Below are positions 21,812-34,000 of a DNA stretch of 56,109 nt, piece after piece. The DNA is from Prorocentrum cordatum (lineage: Eukaryota; Sar; Dinophyceae; Prorocentrales; Prorocentraceae): positions 37,501 through 93,609 of the forward strand of contig CAUYUJ010002087.1 of the NCBI GenBank assembly GCA_963575745.1, given 5' to 3'. A program made the translations under genes and the position numbers. A model generated the notes under the pieces. The model worked only from the letters and a program-made list of their open reading frames with translations. It searched no databases and was not told where the DNA came from. Position 1 is the first letter of the stretch, and every line of letters begins with the position of its first letter.

Positions 21812-22909
21812 ATGCACCAGCCGAGGCTGAAGCAGAGCTTGGAGGACCAGCTGAAGAATGACAACCAGGACGCTCCTTGTCGTCGTCCTTGCTTTCGTCA
21901 TCGCCCTCGCCTATGTCGTCGCCCTCCTCCCTTCCTTCGTCCTTCTCGTCCTCGTTCTCGTCCTCCCCCTCCTTGTCCTCATTTTTTCTTTTCTCCTCCC
22001 CCCCTCATCGTCGTTCTCGCCCTTCTCCTCCTTCTCGACCAGTCTAGACATTCCCTGTTTTTCGTCCCTCTGCCCTCCTCCTTTCCTCCTCACTCCTCCC
22101 TCCTCCCTTCTCTCTCCTCACTCCTTCCTCCTCCCTCTGTTGCAGCGGATTGCCGCTTTTGCCTCGCGTTCCAAGGGCTTCCTCAGACAACTGCCCGCGG
22201 CGGTTATAACAATTGGATTCGAAGCGTTCGTGGGGCAGGATGTGATCATGATGTGAGGAGGCACTCCTCTCCCTCTCCCTCCCTCTCCCTCCCCCTCTAT
22301 GTTTCAACCCCCTCCCTCCCTCTCCCTCCCCCCCTCCTTCCTCGTCCCTCTCTTCGTGCCACAGGGCTTCTTCGCCACTGGTATTCATCTCCATGGTGAG
22401 TCATGAGAGGGCGCTAGAGATCCGGGCATCTCGGACAGCACCGCCGCAGCGCAGCTGGTGTCGGAGGCGTGATGCAACCTCTTGCGCGCTGCTGCCACTT
22501 GGGCCGACAGGGTAACGTTGGTGAAGGACAACGTGGCATTCCAGGAGGAGGAGGAGGCGGAGGAGGAGGAGGAGGGGGAGGAGGAGCAGGAGGAGGAAGA
22601 AGGGGATGGGGGAGGAGGAGGAGGAGGAGGAGGAGGAGGAGGAGGAGGAGGCGGAGGAGGAGGAGGAGGAAGAGGAGGAGGAAGAGGAGGAGAAGGAGGC
22701 GGAGGGGAAGGAGGAGGAGGAGGAGGAGGGTGAGGATGAGGAGTCTTCGAAGTTTGAGGAGCAGGAAACCTAGAAGTCTGAGGATGAGGCTGAAAGTCCG
22801 TGGAGGAGGAGGAGGATGGGGAATCAGTTGGAGGACGTCCCGCCAGGACATGGTGGACGAGAAGTCTTCTAAGGCCGAGTCTACCGAGGCGAAGGCTCCC
22901 CGCGGATGA
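21812..22909 (+). CDS. Candidate spliced host gene, five exons, unknown function
   Basis: Exons proposed at 21812-21868, 22146-22252, 22365-22457, 22511-22544 and 22847-22909 (TGA at 22907-22909), about 118 residues. The frame changes between these blocks are matched exactly by the four introns: 21869-22145 (GA-AG, 277 nt, pyrimidine-rich, ending TTGCAG), 22253-22364 (GTGAGG...CCACAG), 22458-22510 (GT-AG, 53 nt) and 22545-22846 (GA-AG, 302 nt, mostly GGA microsatellite). The start is ATG 21812: an in-frame TAG lies six bases upstream, and that AG could also serve as a spliced-leader acceptor. The product is basic at its N terminus (MHQPRLKQSLEDQ), hydrophobic around LPAAVITIGFEAFVG and ends in a Lys/Glu/Ser tail (KSSKAESTEAKAPRG). 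No family is recognised. Four frame-consistent joins are hard to get by chance, but no transcript was seen. Confidence 0.5.
22547..22740. repeat. (GGA)n microsatellite inside a proposed intron
   Basis: Nearly pure GGAGGA with GGC and GAA variants. It fills most of the proposed 22545-22846 intron of the candidate gene, whose exons on either side are in different frames. Confidence 0.95.
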
Positions 22910-22914
22910 GATTG

Positions 22915-23355
22915 ATGGTTCTGATGATGGTAATGGTTATGATTACGGTGATGATGATGTCGCTGCCTGTAACGACGGCGATACCGACGTCGCTAATGCG
23001 AGGTTTTTGATGTTTCTGCTGGTGGCAACGATGACTGCAACGCCCACAATTCGGATGATGATGATGGTGATGATGATGATGATGATGGTGGTGATGATGA
23101 TGGTGGTGATAATGATGACGATGATGCTGATGGTGGTGACGCTGCTGATGATGATGGTGATGCTGATGGTATGATGAGGTCGATGTTGCTTAAGATGAAT
23201 ATTGTGCTGCTGACGTTGATAATGATGCTAATGGTGCTGCTGATGATGCTGCTGACGATGCCGCGGCTACTGTTGCTGATGGCGATGCTGATGACGTTGT
23301 TGATGTTACGCTGTACGATGTTGGCGATGACGATGCTGCTACCGATGTTGCTGCT

Positions 23356-23398
<43 letters not shown>

Positions 23399-23829
23399 AC
23401 GACGATGTCGATGCCGATGTCGATGCTGATGATGACGATGCTGCTGATGACGATGGTGACGATGCTGACGATGATGATGACGATGATTGTGATGCTTAAG
23501 ATTGCGATGACGATGCTGCTACTCATCTTGACGATGATGCTGCAGCTGCTGCTGCTGCTGATGATGATGCTGCTGATGACGATGCCGATGCCAATGATAA
23601 TGCTGATGGTGATGATCATGATGATGCTGATGCTCATGCTGCCAATGATGATGATGATGTCCATGATGACGACGATGACGCTGCGGGTGCTGATTCTAAT
23701 CACGCTGATGATGACGACGACGACGATGATGCTGATGCTGATGATGCTGATGATGCTGATGTTGAGGATGCTGACGATGCTGGTGTTGATGCTGATGCTG
23801 CTAATCAACATGATGATAACCATGATGCC

Positions 23830-23902
<73 letters not shown>

Positions 23903-23992
23903 GTGATGCATCTGTTGCTGCTGCTGATGATGATGATGATGACGATGATGATGATCATGATGATGCTGATGATGATGATAATGATGATGATA

Positions 23993-24070
<78 letters not shown>

Positions 24071-24085
24071 ATGATTATGACGATG
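22915..24085. repeat. (GAT)n / (GCT)n compound microsatellite
   Basis: Starts a few bases after the stop codon of the candidate gene and runs ~1.2 kb, with pure (GAT)n at about 23830-23900 and 23995-24070. Confidence 0.95.
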
Positions 24086-24189
24086 ATTATCCGTAAGGGC
24101 TTCGCCCCATGCCGCCGGCCCCTTGTCTCGGATAATGGGAGATACAAAAGCTAAACCATGAGGTCTGGGCGCTGCCGTGAAGCAGTGTC

Positions 24190-24680
24190 GGGACCTGTTT
24201 GTTTTTCGACCCTGAACCCGCCGATCTACGTGAGGGGTGCCACCGAATTTCAGAAATGTTGCAAATTCCTTTTGTTTTTGGACCCTGACCCCGTCGATCT
24301 GTGTGAGGGGCGCCGCCGAATTTCAGAAATGTGGCACATCCCTTGTGTTTTTGGACCCTGACACTGCCGATCTGCGTGAGGGGTGCCACCGAATTTCAGA
24401 AATGTGGCAAATCCCATGTGTTGTTTGACCCTGGCCCCGCCGATCTGCGTGAGGGGTGCCGCCGAGTTTCAGAAATGTGGCACATCCCATGTGTTTTTGA
24501 ACCCTGACCACGCGGATCTGCGTGAGGGGTGCCACCGAGTTTCAGAAATGTGGCAAATCCCATGTGGTTTTCGACCCTGACCTCGCCGATCTGCGGGAGG
24601 GGTGCCACTGAAGTTCAAACATGTGGCAAATCCCTTGTGTTTTTGGACCCCGACCCTGCGGATCTGCGTGAGGGGTGTCA
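24190..24680. repeat. 73-bp tandem repeat, about seven copies
   Basis: The unit is GACCCTGACCCCGCCGATCT, then GCGTGAGGGGTGCCACCGA, ATTTCAGAAATGTGGCAAAT and CCCATGTGTTTTT. The period is exactly 73 bp, with only substitutions between copies. 73 is not a multiple of three, so the long frames crossing it shift through the unit and are not genes. Confidence 0.95.
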
Positions 24681-24859
24681 ATTTTTACCCCCCCAGAAAT
24701 TCTGAGAACCCTCCCAGGGCGTGGTAGTTGTGCTGGTTTTAGCTCCCCCCCCCTCGCGCGTTCATCAACAAGGAAGGTAACAGTGGAAACTGGAAGCTGC
24801 AACTGGTACAGGGAGCATCACATTCCCGGCCTACTGCCTGGTGGCCCCGCAAGGGGGCC

Positions 24860-25240
24860 GGCGGATTCTGATGATAATGATGATGATTATGCTGATGATG
24901 AATATGCTGATTATGATGACTATAATGATGCTGATGATGGTTATGAACAATTATTTCTGCTGCTGATGATGATGGTGATGATCGTGATGCTGATGAGGAT
25001 GATGTTGCTGGTATTGATGATGCTGCGGCTACTGTTGCCGATGGCGATGCTGATGACGTTGTTGATGCTACGCTTTACGATGTTGGCAATGCTGATGCTG
25101 CTGATGATGGTCGCTGTGCTGAACGCCGCCATGATGGGTGGCGTTGTCGGTGCTGCTGGTGGTGATGATGATGCTGATGCTGCTGCTGATAATGATGCTG
25201 ATGATGATAATGAGGATGGTGATGATGTTAATGGTGCCAT
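24860..25240. repeat. (GAT)n-type microsatellite
   Basis: Shorter and more diverged than the other tracts. One stretch (TGTTGATGCTACGCTTTACG, about 25060) is close to 23300 in the previous tract, so the two are probably duplicates rather than independent expansions. Confidence 0.85.
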
Positions 25241-25559
25241 CTTGTTCAATCGACCTGATGCTATCCTGGGATGCTATGATCACCATAGCATCTGTATGTC
25301 TACGGGTGTCTTTCTGGTTGGGAAGCCTTTACGCCTCCTTCCTTGTATTCAGACTCATACTACCAATGATCAGATTCACTCGCAGTCGTATTCACTCAGG
25401 CTCAGACTCACTTCCAATACACTCAGCTTGCACTCCGATCAGACTCACTCACATCCAGATCCACTGACACTCAAGCTTGCGCATGCACAGAGTCACTCAT
25501 ACCCAGCTCCGTCGTACTCAGGCTCGTACACACGTGACACATGCGTCTCTCACATTGTG
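25241..25559. repeat. CAGACTCACTCA-rich degenerate repeat
   Basis: From about 25350 the words GACTCACTC, CAGATTCACTC and CAGACTCAC recur every 15-25 bp. The first 100 bp show nothing. Confidence 0.6.
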
Positions 25560-26420
25560 GCCACTCGCGCTAGCAGTATGTTCAGTATCGGCACCTGGGG
25601 GTGGGGGAAAAGAGAGAGAACGGATACGACACTCGCCCGTTCGCGCTCAGATGGTGGGGACGTCTCAGGTGGTTTGCTCGTTTTGTCCCCCCCCCTCACC
25701 TTCCCTCTCACCCCCCTCACCCCCCGCGCCCCCAGGCTCTCCTCGTTTGAAAGCCTCATGGCCACCGCGACATAGCAGGCGTGGCCTTTGGGCACCCCAT
25801 GTGGGAGCCGCACGGGAGGGGAAGCGCTTGCCCGTTCGCGTCCACATTGTGGGGAGCTCTCGCGCATTTTGCCCGTCTGCGCCCCCCCCGGCCTCCTTTC
25901 CGTTGAAAGCCTCCTGGCCACCGCAACATGACAGGCGTGGCCTCTGGGCCAATGGGCACCCCAAGCGGGAGGCGCTAGGTAGGGGGACACTCGCCCGCTC
26001 GCGTCCACATTGTGGGGATGCCTCAAGCAGTTTGTCGGTTTGCGTTCTCCCCCCCCGCAAACAGAGAAGCAACAAGAAAGTCATATCTCTTTTGGGAGTC
26101 CCCTGTTCACGCGGCATAGCTGGTACGGCCCTTGGGCACCCAGGCAGGAACCGTCAGGGAGGGGGATACTTGTCCGTTCGCGCCCAGATCATGGGGATGC
26201 CGCATGCGGTTTGCCTTTTATTTGCCCCTCCTCCCAGACTCGTCTCTTTTAGGAACACCCTGATCACTGCGATGTAGCATGCATGCCATGCGGGGCGCTA
26301 CACTTGCCAGTTCGCGCCAAGCTCGGGGTGCCTCTCGGTGGCACGCTGCTTGAGGCACCCCAGACTCTTTTTTTCCATAGTTCCAAGCTCATGTCGATGT
26401 AGCAGGCATAACGTGTGGAC
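25560..26420. repeat. ~160-bp degenerate tandem array
   Basis: Each unit has CACTCGCCCGTTCGCGTCCA, then CATTGTGGGGA, a C-run of seven or more, CTCCTGGCCACCGCGACATA and GCAGGCGTGGCCTTTGGGCA. Units recur near 25640, 25830, 26000, 26180 and, more diverged, 26310. Confidence 0.8.
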
Positions 26421-27690
26421 ACTCCAGGGGAAACCGCCAGGGCACGCTCAGTCGCCTCATGCACACACAGGCGGGAATACCAGGAATTGGAGCGCACATC
26501 TGTGGATCTACCTCCGCGTCGTGTATTCGGTTGTTTGGGTGCGTGCGTGGGTGGGGTGGGGCGGGGTGGGGTGGGGTCAGTTAGCCAGCTCGAACGAGCC
26601 AGAGGGCTCTGTCCACTCCCACCGGCCCTCCCACAACATAAGAAGCAAATGCGTCGCGTCCGACACCTGCCGCTCATCTTATATCGTGGGCGGCTCGACA
26701 TTCAGCGCGCGACAAGAGCTGCGTCATATTCCTGCCGCGTGTTGAGCAACGTCGACGACAAGCAAGACCGCGCGCGATGTACGCCGCGCCCCGCTCCGGC
26801 CTCTCATGTTGCATCGTCGGCGACAATATGTCCAGCGCGCGAAGTGCGCCGCGTCTCATTCCAGCCCCGCGTGTTGTACCGCCAATAGTTTCGCTCCTGC
26901 CGCGCATGGAGGAGGGGGAGGAGGAGGAGGAGGAGGAGGGGCGGGGAGAGAGGGAGGGAGGGAGAAACTGAGAAGGAAGAGGAGAATGCCTCTTGGGAGT
27001 TCGCGGGGAGTCCTTGGAACTTTATGGTATACGCCTGAGGGCCTCTTGGATATATCTTCCAGGCTGGACAATCCGTCAAACACCACATGCAAATCAATAT
27101 TTGTGTTGCCCTCCAGGACCTCTTGGGCGCCTTTTTTCGACCTCTTGGGGGTCTCTTGAGGCACTTGCTTGAACCGCACTAGCCAGAGGCATTCTGACGC
27201 GGCCCCCGCACAGCTCTTCAATCCGACTGGCCGCAGCGTCGACGACAAGAAAATCCATGTTGACGAGCAGGCGTCCCCGCGCGATGTGCGCCGCGTCCCA
27301 TTCCCGCTACGCGATTCGCAGCGCCGACGAGGAGAAAATACATGTTGGCATGCAAACCGTCGACGCCGCAGTGTTTTTTTGACAGGTAGGACGGGGGGTC
27401 CTGCGTAGGGTTGGGCAGGCGTCCATGCTCGATGTGCGCCGCGTCCCATTCGTGCTACATTTTTCGCAACGTCGACGACAAAAAAGTCCACGTTGACGAG
27501 AGAAACGTTGACGTTGCATTGTTTTTTATGGGCAGGACGCGGCCACCCGCTTGGGGTGACCCAAGCGATGTTCATTCCGTTGGCGAGACACACGTTGAGC
27601 TTGCGTTGTTTTTTGACAGTTAGGACGGCGGGATTGCTATCGGCCGGCTAGGTAGGGATGTGGGGGTGTTTAATCATAGGAAGTAAGGAT
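26421..27690. repeat. Degenerate GTCGACGACAA repeat family with an embedded CTTGGG fragment
   Basis: The pair GCAACGTCGACGACAA ... GCGCGATGTGCGCCGCGTC, then CCATTCCNGC, occurs near 26750, 26815, 27235, 27310 and 27465, and some copies are followed by TTTTTTGACAGGTAGGACGG. A short GGA run lies at 26910-26945 and a few CTCTTGGG units at 27000-27160. Confidence 0.7.
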
Positions 27691-28340
27691 GAGTGGGTGG
27701 GTGGGTGGGTGGGTGGGTGGGTGGGTGGGAAGTGGTGGTGGTGGTGGTGGTGCTGGTGGTCTGGGGTCGTGGTGGTAGGGAAAGTGTGACGGGGGATGCT
27801 CAGATGCTCAGATGGGGGTGGGGTGTTCTACATTGCTTGCAGAGGTCATTTTCTCCGCCCTGGTTGGTCATGGCGTCATGCCTCTCCAACGAGTGAGCGA
27901 ATCTGGGACATGCGGAGACACCTGAGGTGGACGAGGGTGTTCTGGGGCATGAGGGCCTCTTCGGCGGTCTCGGAAGCCGAGGAAACCGAAGTCACATGCG
28001 TCGCCGACTCATACAACAATTTGTTGGGAAAGGGTTGTCTTCAATGTGAAGGGTCTCTTGCGGGTCTTCGTTGATGCATCTTCGGTTTTTTTTTGATAGT
28101 GGGGCCGCCTGGGGCTCTCGCGGGGCCGTTTGGCCACCTTTCTCACCGCTTTAGGGCTTGACCTCTGGGCCTGTCAGGGGCGTCTGGGAGGCTCGGAAGA
28201 CTAATGTGGGCGTTCTGCATGGGTGTCCGAGGGGCCAGAGATGCCGACACTCGTGTAATGGCGCTGCCCCCCCCCCGCCCCCTCCCCGCCAGGTAGTATA
28301 TTTAAAGCAGGACGGGGCACAGGGTCATGTGTATGCGTGT
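27691..28340. other. Simple repeats (GGGT)n and (GGT)n, then unassigned DNA
   Basis: (GGGT)n at 27691-27728 and (GGT)n at about 27735-27765. After that comes ordinary sequence with no recognised gene, grading into diverged CTTGGG-like units near 28090-28230 and a C-run at 28266. Confidence 0.6.
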
Positions 28341-28417
28341 GTATATATAGGCATACATCGTATATGTATATGTATATGTATATATCTATGTATATGTATA
28401 TGTATATGCATATGCAC

Positions 28418-28480
<63 letters not shown>

Positions 28481-28502
28481 CATATGTATATGTATATGTG
28501 TT

Positions 28503-28534
<32 letters not shown>

Positions 28535-28556
28535 AATATGTTTATGTTTATGTATG

Positions 28557-28618
<62 letters not shown>

Positions 28619-28619
28619 C

Positions 28620-28663
<44 letters not shown>

Positions 28664-28815
28664 TTGTATATGTATATGCATATGTATATGTGTTTTGTGT
28701 TTGTTTATCTCTATATATATATATATGTGTATGTATATGTGTATGTATATGTATTTTTATATGCATATGTATATGTATATGTATATGTTTCTGTATATGT
28801 ATATGTATATGTATT

Positions 28816-28847
<32 letters not shown>

Positions 28848-29006
28848 CATATGCATATGCATTTGTGTATACATATACATTCATGCATACATATGTACGG
28901 GCATACATACAAACAAACATACATACATTCATACATACATACATGCATGCATATATGTATCTAATTAGATACATGTGTATACATTTCACACCCTCTCTCT
29001 CTATTT

Positions 29007-29047
<41 letters not shown>
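28341..29047. repeat. (TATATG)n array changing to (ATACATAC)n, then (CA)n(TA)n
   Basis: About 500 bp of GTATATGTATATG with TTTATG and GTGTATG variants. At about 28870 the sequence switches to CATACATACATAC, the reverse complement of the TATG words, and ends in CTCTCTCT, (CA)n and (TA)n. Reads as Met-Tyr or Ile-Cys repeats. Confidence 0.95.
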
Positions 29048-29049
<2 letters not shown>

Positions 29050-29070
29050 CGCGCACGAGGCCCAGGCGCG

Positions 29071-29655
29071 CCAAGGACGGGGACGAGGAACTGAAAATGT
29101 GAGCCATTTGGTCCAGGAGGCCCCCAGGAGACCCCAAGAGGCTCCAAGAAACGCCCAAGAAACCCCAAGAGATCACCAAGAGACCCGCAAAAACACAAAA
29201 AGAGTCCCCGAACACGCCCCAAGGGGCACCCCAATATAGCCCCAGTAAGCAAAAGTCGCCGATTTCCTATGGGACAACTGATCTGTTTGGCGGTGTTTGC
29301 CTTTTGGGCTTCCACTGCGTCCAAGACGGCCCAAGAGGCACCCAAGCCGGTCGAGGATGCCCCCAAGATGGCTCCAAGACGGCCCACGAGGGGGCCAAGA
29401 CGGCCCCCGAGGCGCCCAAACCGCCCAAGAACGCCCCGAGTCGACGCCCAAGACGGGGACGAGGAATTGAATATTCGAGCGTTTTGGCCCAAGAGGCCCC
29501 CAGGAGACCCCAAGAGGCTCCAAGAAACGCCCAAGAAACGCCCAAGAAACCCCAAGAAGCCCCCAAGAGACTTGAAAAAATACCAAAAGAGGCCCCGAAA
29601 CAGCCCCCCAATGGGCCCCCCAAAACGGCCCAAGAGAACCCCAGGGCGCGCCCAA
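29071..29655. repeat. CCAAGA-type array, two related halves
   Basis: The block starting GGACGGGGACGAGGAA at 29077 recurs at 29453 with the same run of CCCCAGGAGACCCCAAGAGG units. A T-rich core (29275-29320) precedes the second half. The array starts directly after the (CA)n(TA)n tract. Confidence 0.9.
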
Positions 29656-29756
29656 GAGGATGGACCAGGGTCCGTCCCCGGCGGTGTTGGAGCGCCGGAT
29701 GTTTGTCAGGAGGGAAAAAAGCGGGGAAACGTAGGGCTCGAGTAAGCCAGAATTTA

Positions 29757-29981
29757 GGGTTGCCGAAGTTTTTTGACGAGCGCGTCCTGGAGGTTGACGG
29801 TCCTGTTTTCGTGGGAGGTTTGCAGCGGGAGCTCGCGTTCAATTTCAGGTTGGACCTCGTCATTTTCATGATGTCTCCGTCAGGCCAACCCGAGTCCCCC
29901 GTACCCGAGTCTGACGTCTCCCCGACTAGAGACGACGTGCAGACCTCAAGGGACGGCCGACCGAAGTTTGTACCACGATAG
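29757..29981 (+). CDS. Possible terminal exon, unrecognised; strand uncertain
   Basis: After the CCAAGA array ends, the plus frame reads a plausible ~70-residue tail (EVDGPVFVGGLQRELAFNF near its start, a Ser/Pro/Asp-rich end) and stops at 29979-29981. The minus strand is also open here, starting MANYRGTNF at 29989, with similar composition, so the strand is unresolved. 29982-30210 shows nothing else. Confidence 0.22.
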   Translation, partial: GLPKFFDERVLEVDGPVFVGGLQRELAFNFRLDLVIFMMSPSGQPESPVPESDVSPTRDDVQTSRDGRPKFVPR

Positions 29982-30210
29982 TTCGCCACATGTGAGTTGC
30001 GTCATCTTGTTTGCGCATGTGTAATAGCGCAGGCGCACCAGAGGATGTATTAATCCAGCGCGCGCGCATGAGCACGTTCGGAGGCCATCCCTGTTTGGTG
30101 AGAGTTCAGATCGGGCTCAATTTGCCCAGCGCTTATGAGAACGCGCTGGGGCGGACAAATCGTACCCCCCTGTAAGATTGCAGAGTATCAATATCTTCTC
30201 TCCCCTCTCT

Positions 30211-30920
30211 CTTGGTGGTCAAAAGAATGAGCTGGAACCTGGAAGAGGTAGAACGTGAAGAATGAGAGGATGATTACACAGACCAGCACATATACGAAGC
30301 GTCTGGAAACAAAGCGAGATCTCTGCGCACCTGCACGGTGCTTGAGCGCCGGCCTAACCTTGGAACCAGATGCCTCGGATACCTCTTGAATCCCGCATCC
30401 CTGCTACTCTGAACTGCTACTGAAGCCCTGCGTGCAGCGTGATCCCCGCCACTGCTTATCAGAACAAACCTTGCGTGCCCACCCACGCGCGTGACCCCCG
30501 CCGAATTGGAGAAAACACCCCTCACTGCATCTGGAAGCTCCGGGTGGGCAAAACGCAGGAGACCTCAAGACGACCCCAAGAGTCAACCATCACATTCTCC
30601 ACGCCATACCCTGCACCGTCGCATCACTGACGCCGTCTCCGTGCCACCCAGCCGCCTAACATCACGAGGCTGGACACCATGGGCGAGGCCCCAAGTACCG
30701 AACCGACGGGGCCGTCCAGAAATGGTGCAATCGTCCCTGGTGTCACTCCTGATGCCTGGTCCCCGAGCGCCTCCAAGCCTGCCGACACCACCGCGCGTGC
30801 ATCGTAAGCCGCCTGCCGATGACGAACGTTCATGTCCCACCAAGCCCGGAGTACGCACACATACCCATTCTGAGTGATCCACGAAGCTGGGAATGCGCAG
30901 CCCATGGCCCAAGCTGCGAA
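30211..30920 (-). repeat. Left direct terminal repeat (3' copy for the minus-strand element)
   Basis: Starts CTTGGTGGTCAAAAGAATGA and ends GGCCCAAGCTGCGAA. I saw no difference from 35089-35798. It contains a short CTCAAGACGACCCCAAGAG patch like the dispersed CCAAGA family. Confidence 0.95.
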
Positions 30921-31007
30921 AACTGAGCAGTAGATCCAAACAGAATTGTGCCTCCCAGGATCAGCTGGCCTGCTCGTCTTGGTAGGTGTCGCAGCAGGCG
31001 TGGTGAC

Positions 31008-34000
31008 TCAGGCTTCTGCGGCCCACTCCACCAGCATCTTGGTCCTGGACGCGATGGCACGGGGAATCGGCTTGCCAGCCATGTTGTTCTGCAGGAGCTC
31101 CTGGATAGCGTCGCGGACATCCTTGTTCTTCTGAGCCTCTGACGTGACGACCTCGATGATCTTGGCATTGTTGTTGGCCTCCCTCGGGAACTCCACGTTG
31201 CCGCCCAACTCCGCTGCGAGCCAACGGATGCGTAGGCTGCTCCACTTGTCGTCCTGGACTGGCTCGGCGGCAGGCGCCGCCGCCTCTCCTCCTCCAGCGC
31301 CGGCCCCGCTGCGGACTGCTTTGGTCAGCTCTTCAAGCTTCTCGTTGAAAGCCGATGCAAATGCCTGTCCCTGGGCGCGCAAGGCCTCCTCTGACTTGCG
31401 GCGCTCATGGTCTTCATGCCAAGCGCGGTACAGGGCGTCTTCCGCCAGGAGGAGCTCCTTGGCCTTGCGCAGACGCCGCTCCTTCTTGCGGATCCGCTTC
31501 TCCTCCTCGTCCCCGGAGCTGGAGGTAGTGCATGAACGCGGGCGCCGCCAACCATGGCTGTCGCGGCGACTCGATGCTCCGCGGCCATCTTCATGCCGAC
31601 CGTCGTAATGCTGGGAACGATAGCTGCCGGAGTCGCGATGGTAACCATCGTCCTCCAGTCATGCTCCCGACGCTGACTGTCGTAACGGCGCCCTGGCCCG
31701 TACCCTCCGTGGTTGGCGCCCCCGCCTGGCGGGCCGCCGCCGGAGCGTCCGCGTCGGTCCATGGCTGCGGCCCGGGCTTGGACGTGCAGCTCGCGAACGA
31801 GCTTCCTCGCAGCTCGGGCAGGAGGGCTGCAAGGCAAAGAATGGACAGCAGCCCGGATAACGGCAACAGGATATGACAGAAGAAATAATTCCAAAATCAG
31901 CTCCCCGACCCAAAACACACCGCAATCGAAGGAAAGCTGGAGGTCGCGGCCACGGCGAAGCCGATATAGAAACAGATTGCGTAAAGCATGAAATCCTCCA
32001 GGTAGCTTCCCAAACCACGGTAGTATTGAAGCGCTCTCCCTTGGCGCACCCGTGTACAGCCAGTCCCTGTTCACGCTCTTGGGCAACAGGGTCAACGACT
32101 GGCCACTCACGTACAGCTGCACATCAAGCCATACCCCAACAGACTCAGCATCTGGAGCTAAAGGCCCCGTGGGTGCGAACTTGACCTGAATCCCAGCGCC
32201 GAGGAATTCGATGAGGCATTTCCGGCAATAACGTCGAGAACATATCAACACATCGTCAACATACCGCCTCCACACAATGCACTTGTCGATGCCATGCGGC
32301 TCGAAGGTGTACCCGTTCTGCCTGTGCTTCTCATTGTTGCGTCTCCACTTGTACTCCTGTGCGCCAATGGATACCGCCACGCAGATGCCAGACATCACGC
32401 CTCCAATGGGGATCCCCTTGAGCGAGAATGCGTGACCAACAACGCACACTAAGGACATCACGGTGAACGAAGCAATCGCCCGTTGAAGATCACCCAGCGT
32501 GAATACCAACCAACTTGCACCGGCAGCTTGCTGACCAGGACGTGCATCGAACCGCCGGCCCTTCATGACTGATATGTGTTCCTCGCCCGTCGCCTTCACG
32601 TACTGTTCTGCCACGGTTTCCCAATGCCCCATCACCGGCGGAGCGTCGCAAGCTTCGAACGCCTGGTCTGCGTCAGCACACACAGCCTGAAGACGACCGC
32701 ACATGTCAACCCCGCACCTTCGACAGCTGCGCGTTGGGGGCGCTGTCAGCGAGTCCTCCATGCGCCGCACTTCCAGCGCAGCATCGCGTAATGCCCACAA
32801 CTCGCACGAAATCCCCGTTGCCTGCAGCACGCCCCTGACACCACGCCCCAGTAATCGCCATCCGTTCTTACCAAGCGACCGCGATGCATCCACAACCCTG
32901 CGCCAGCACGAGTGGAATTCTTTCTGGCATACCCTCGAACCCGTATGATTATGGAAGCACTTGCTCTTAACCAACGGGAATGTGTGAGGAGCGCACGAGC
33001 TCGTGGCAACTGGGTCCCTGCAAACCTCCTTCTGCAAGAAAGCCGGCAAGCCAGCGCGTGCTCTTCCATACTGCCACGCCCGCAAATCCACATCCGATAC
33101 TCCAGGCAGATATGTCCACGTTGGGTCCGTCACGACCGCACTCAGGATGTAATCGAAAGCCTGGGAAGAATCACACGCCCAGATACGATCATGTCGTCTG
33201 TCATCACCTAGCAGAGTTGCGCCCCGGTGCACTTCCAGCCACGCTTCCATAGACTGTTCCACTGTTGCCCAAGCTGGAGGTCGCGACGGCCATGCAATGG
33301 TTGGCAAATAACTTTGAAGTGCAACTTTACCACGAGCCTTCACCGACGCTGGCAGCATGCACCTGCGAGCCCAAGAATCCCATCCAGCGAATAAGCCGCC
33401 CAACGCTGATCTAGAAGTCGGCCATCGGGGCAACGACCACGGAGCGTCGCAAGACTGAAGGGTCGTCGGTGCCAACAGCGGCTCTCCTTGGACATAATCC
33501 GGCATAGGGTGAGAAGCGTCCCGGAATATCTTGTTGGCGTTGACGACGTCGGCCCACCTGTTGATCTTCCCGTAAGATACTCGGAAATGCCTCAAGAGCC
33601 AGCCGCGAGCCGCAAAGCTGTGCACCTCCTGGATCGCTAACTTGATGAGCCGCCTATTTTGACCCCGTGCCCGAGCGGCCCGAAAACAAGCTGGAAGGAG
33701 TAGCGGAGGCACCACCAAAGGCAAGCGGAACTTACGAAGCAAGTAGTCCAAGTTCTTTCTTGCTGTCCTCCGGCGGTGCGCGCTGCGTATAAAATGGTTC
33801 GCCACGTCGGCCGCCAAGTACAAGAAGTTCGCCAACCGTTCTCGACGCCATTGAGGTAGTGCTACAAGCAATGGCCTTGACGCCAAATAGGTGACAAACA
33901 ACAAAACACGATGAGAATGAAATAGCCAGAGGGGCCCATGGAGTCCAGTGGTCGCAAAGATCTCCTGCTGCTGGTTACGGTACACATGCGAGTAAGGGCC

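Noticed and set aside
2590-24154. Long open frames encoding poly-Asp, poly-Met, poly-His, poly-Ile or poly-Ser
   Set aside because: They coincide exactly with GAT, GGA and TCC microsatellites, are open in several frames on both strands, and have no flanking domain.
28337-29239. A 300-codon ORF rich in Met and Tyr
   Set aside because: Pure translation of the TATATG array followed by a CCAAGA array.
31325-31658. C-terminal ~110 codons of the RT frame as real protein
   Set aside because: Composition becomes Ala/Arg/Val-random exactly where the -1 frame takes over with conserved-looking charged sequence.
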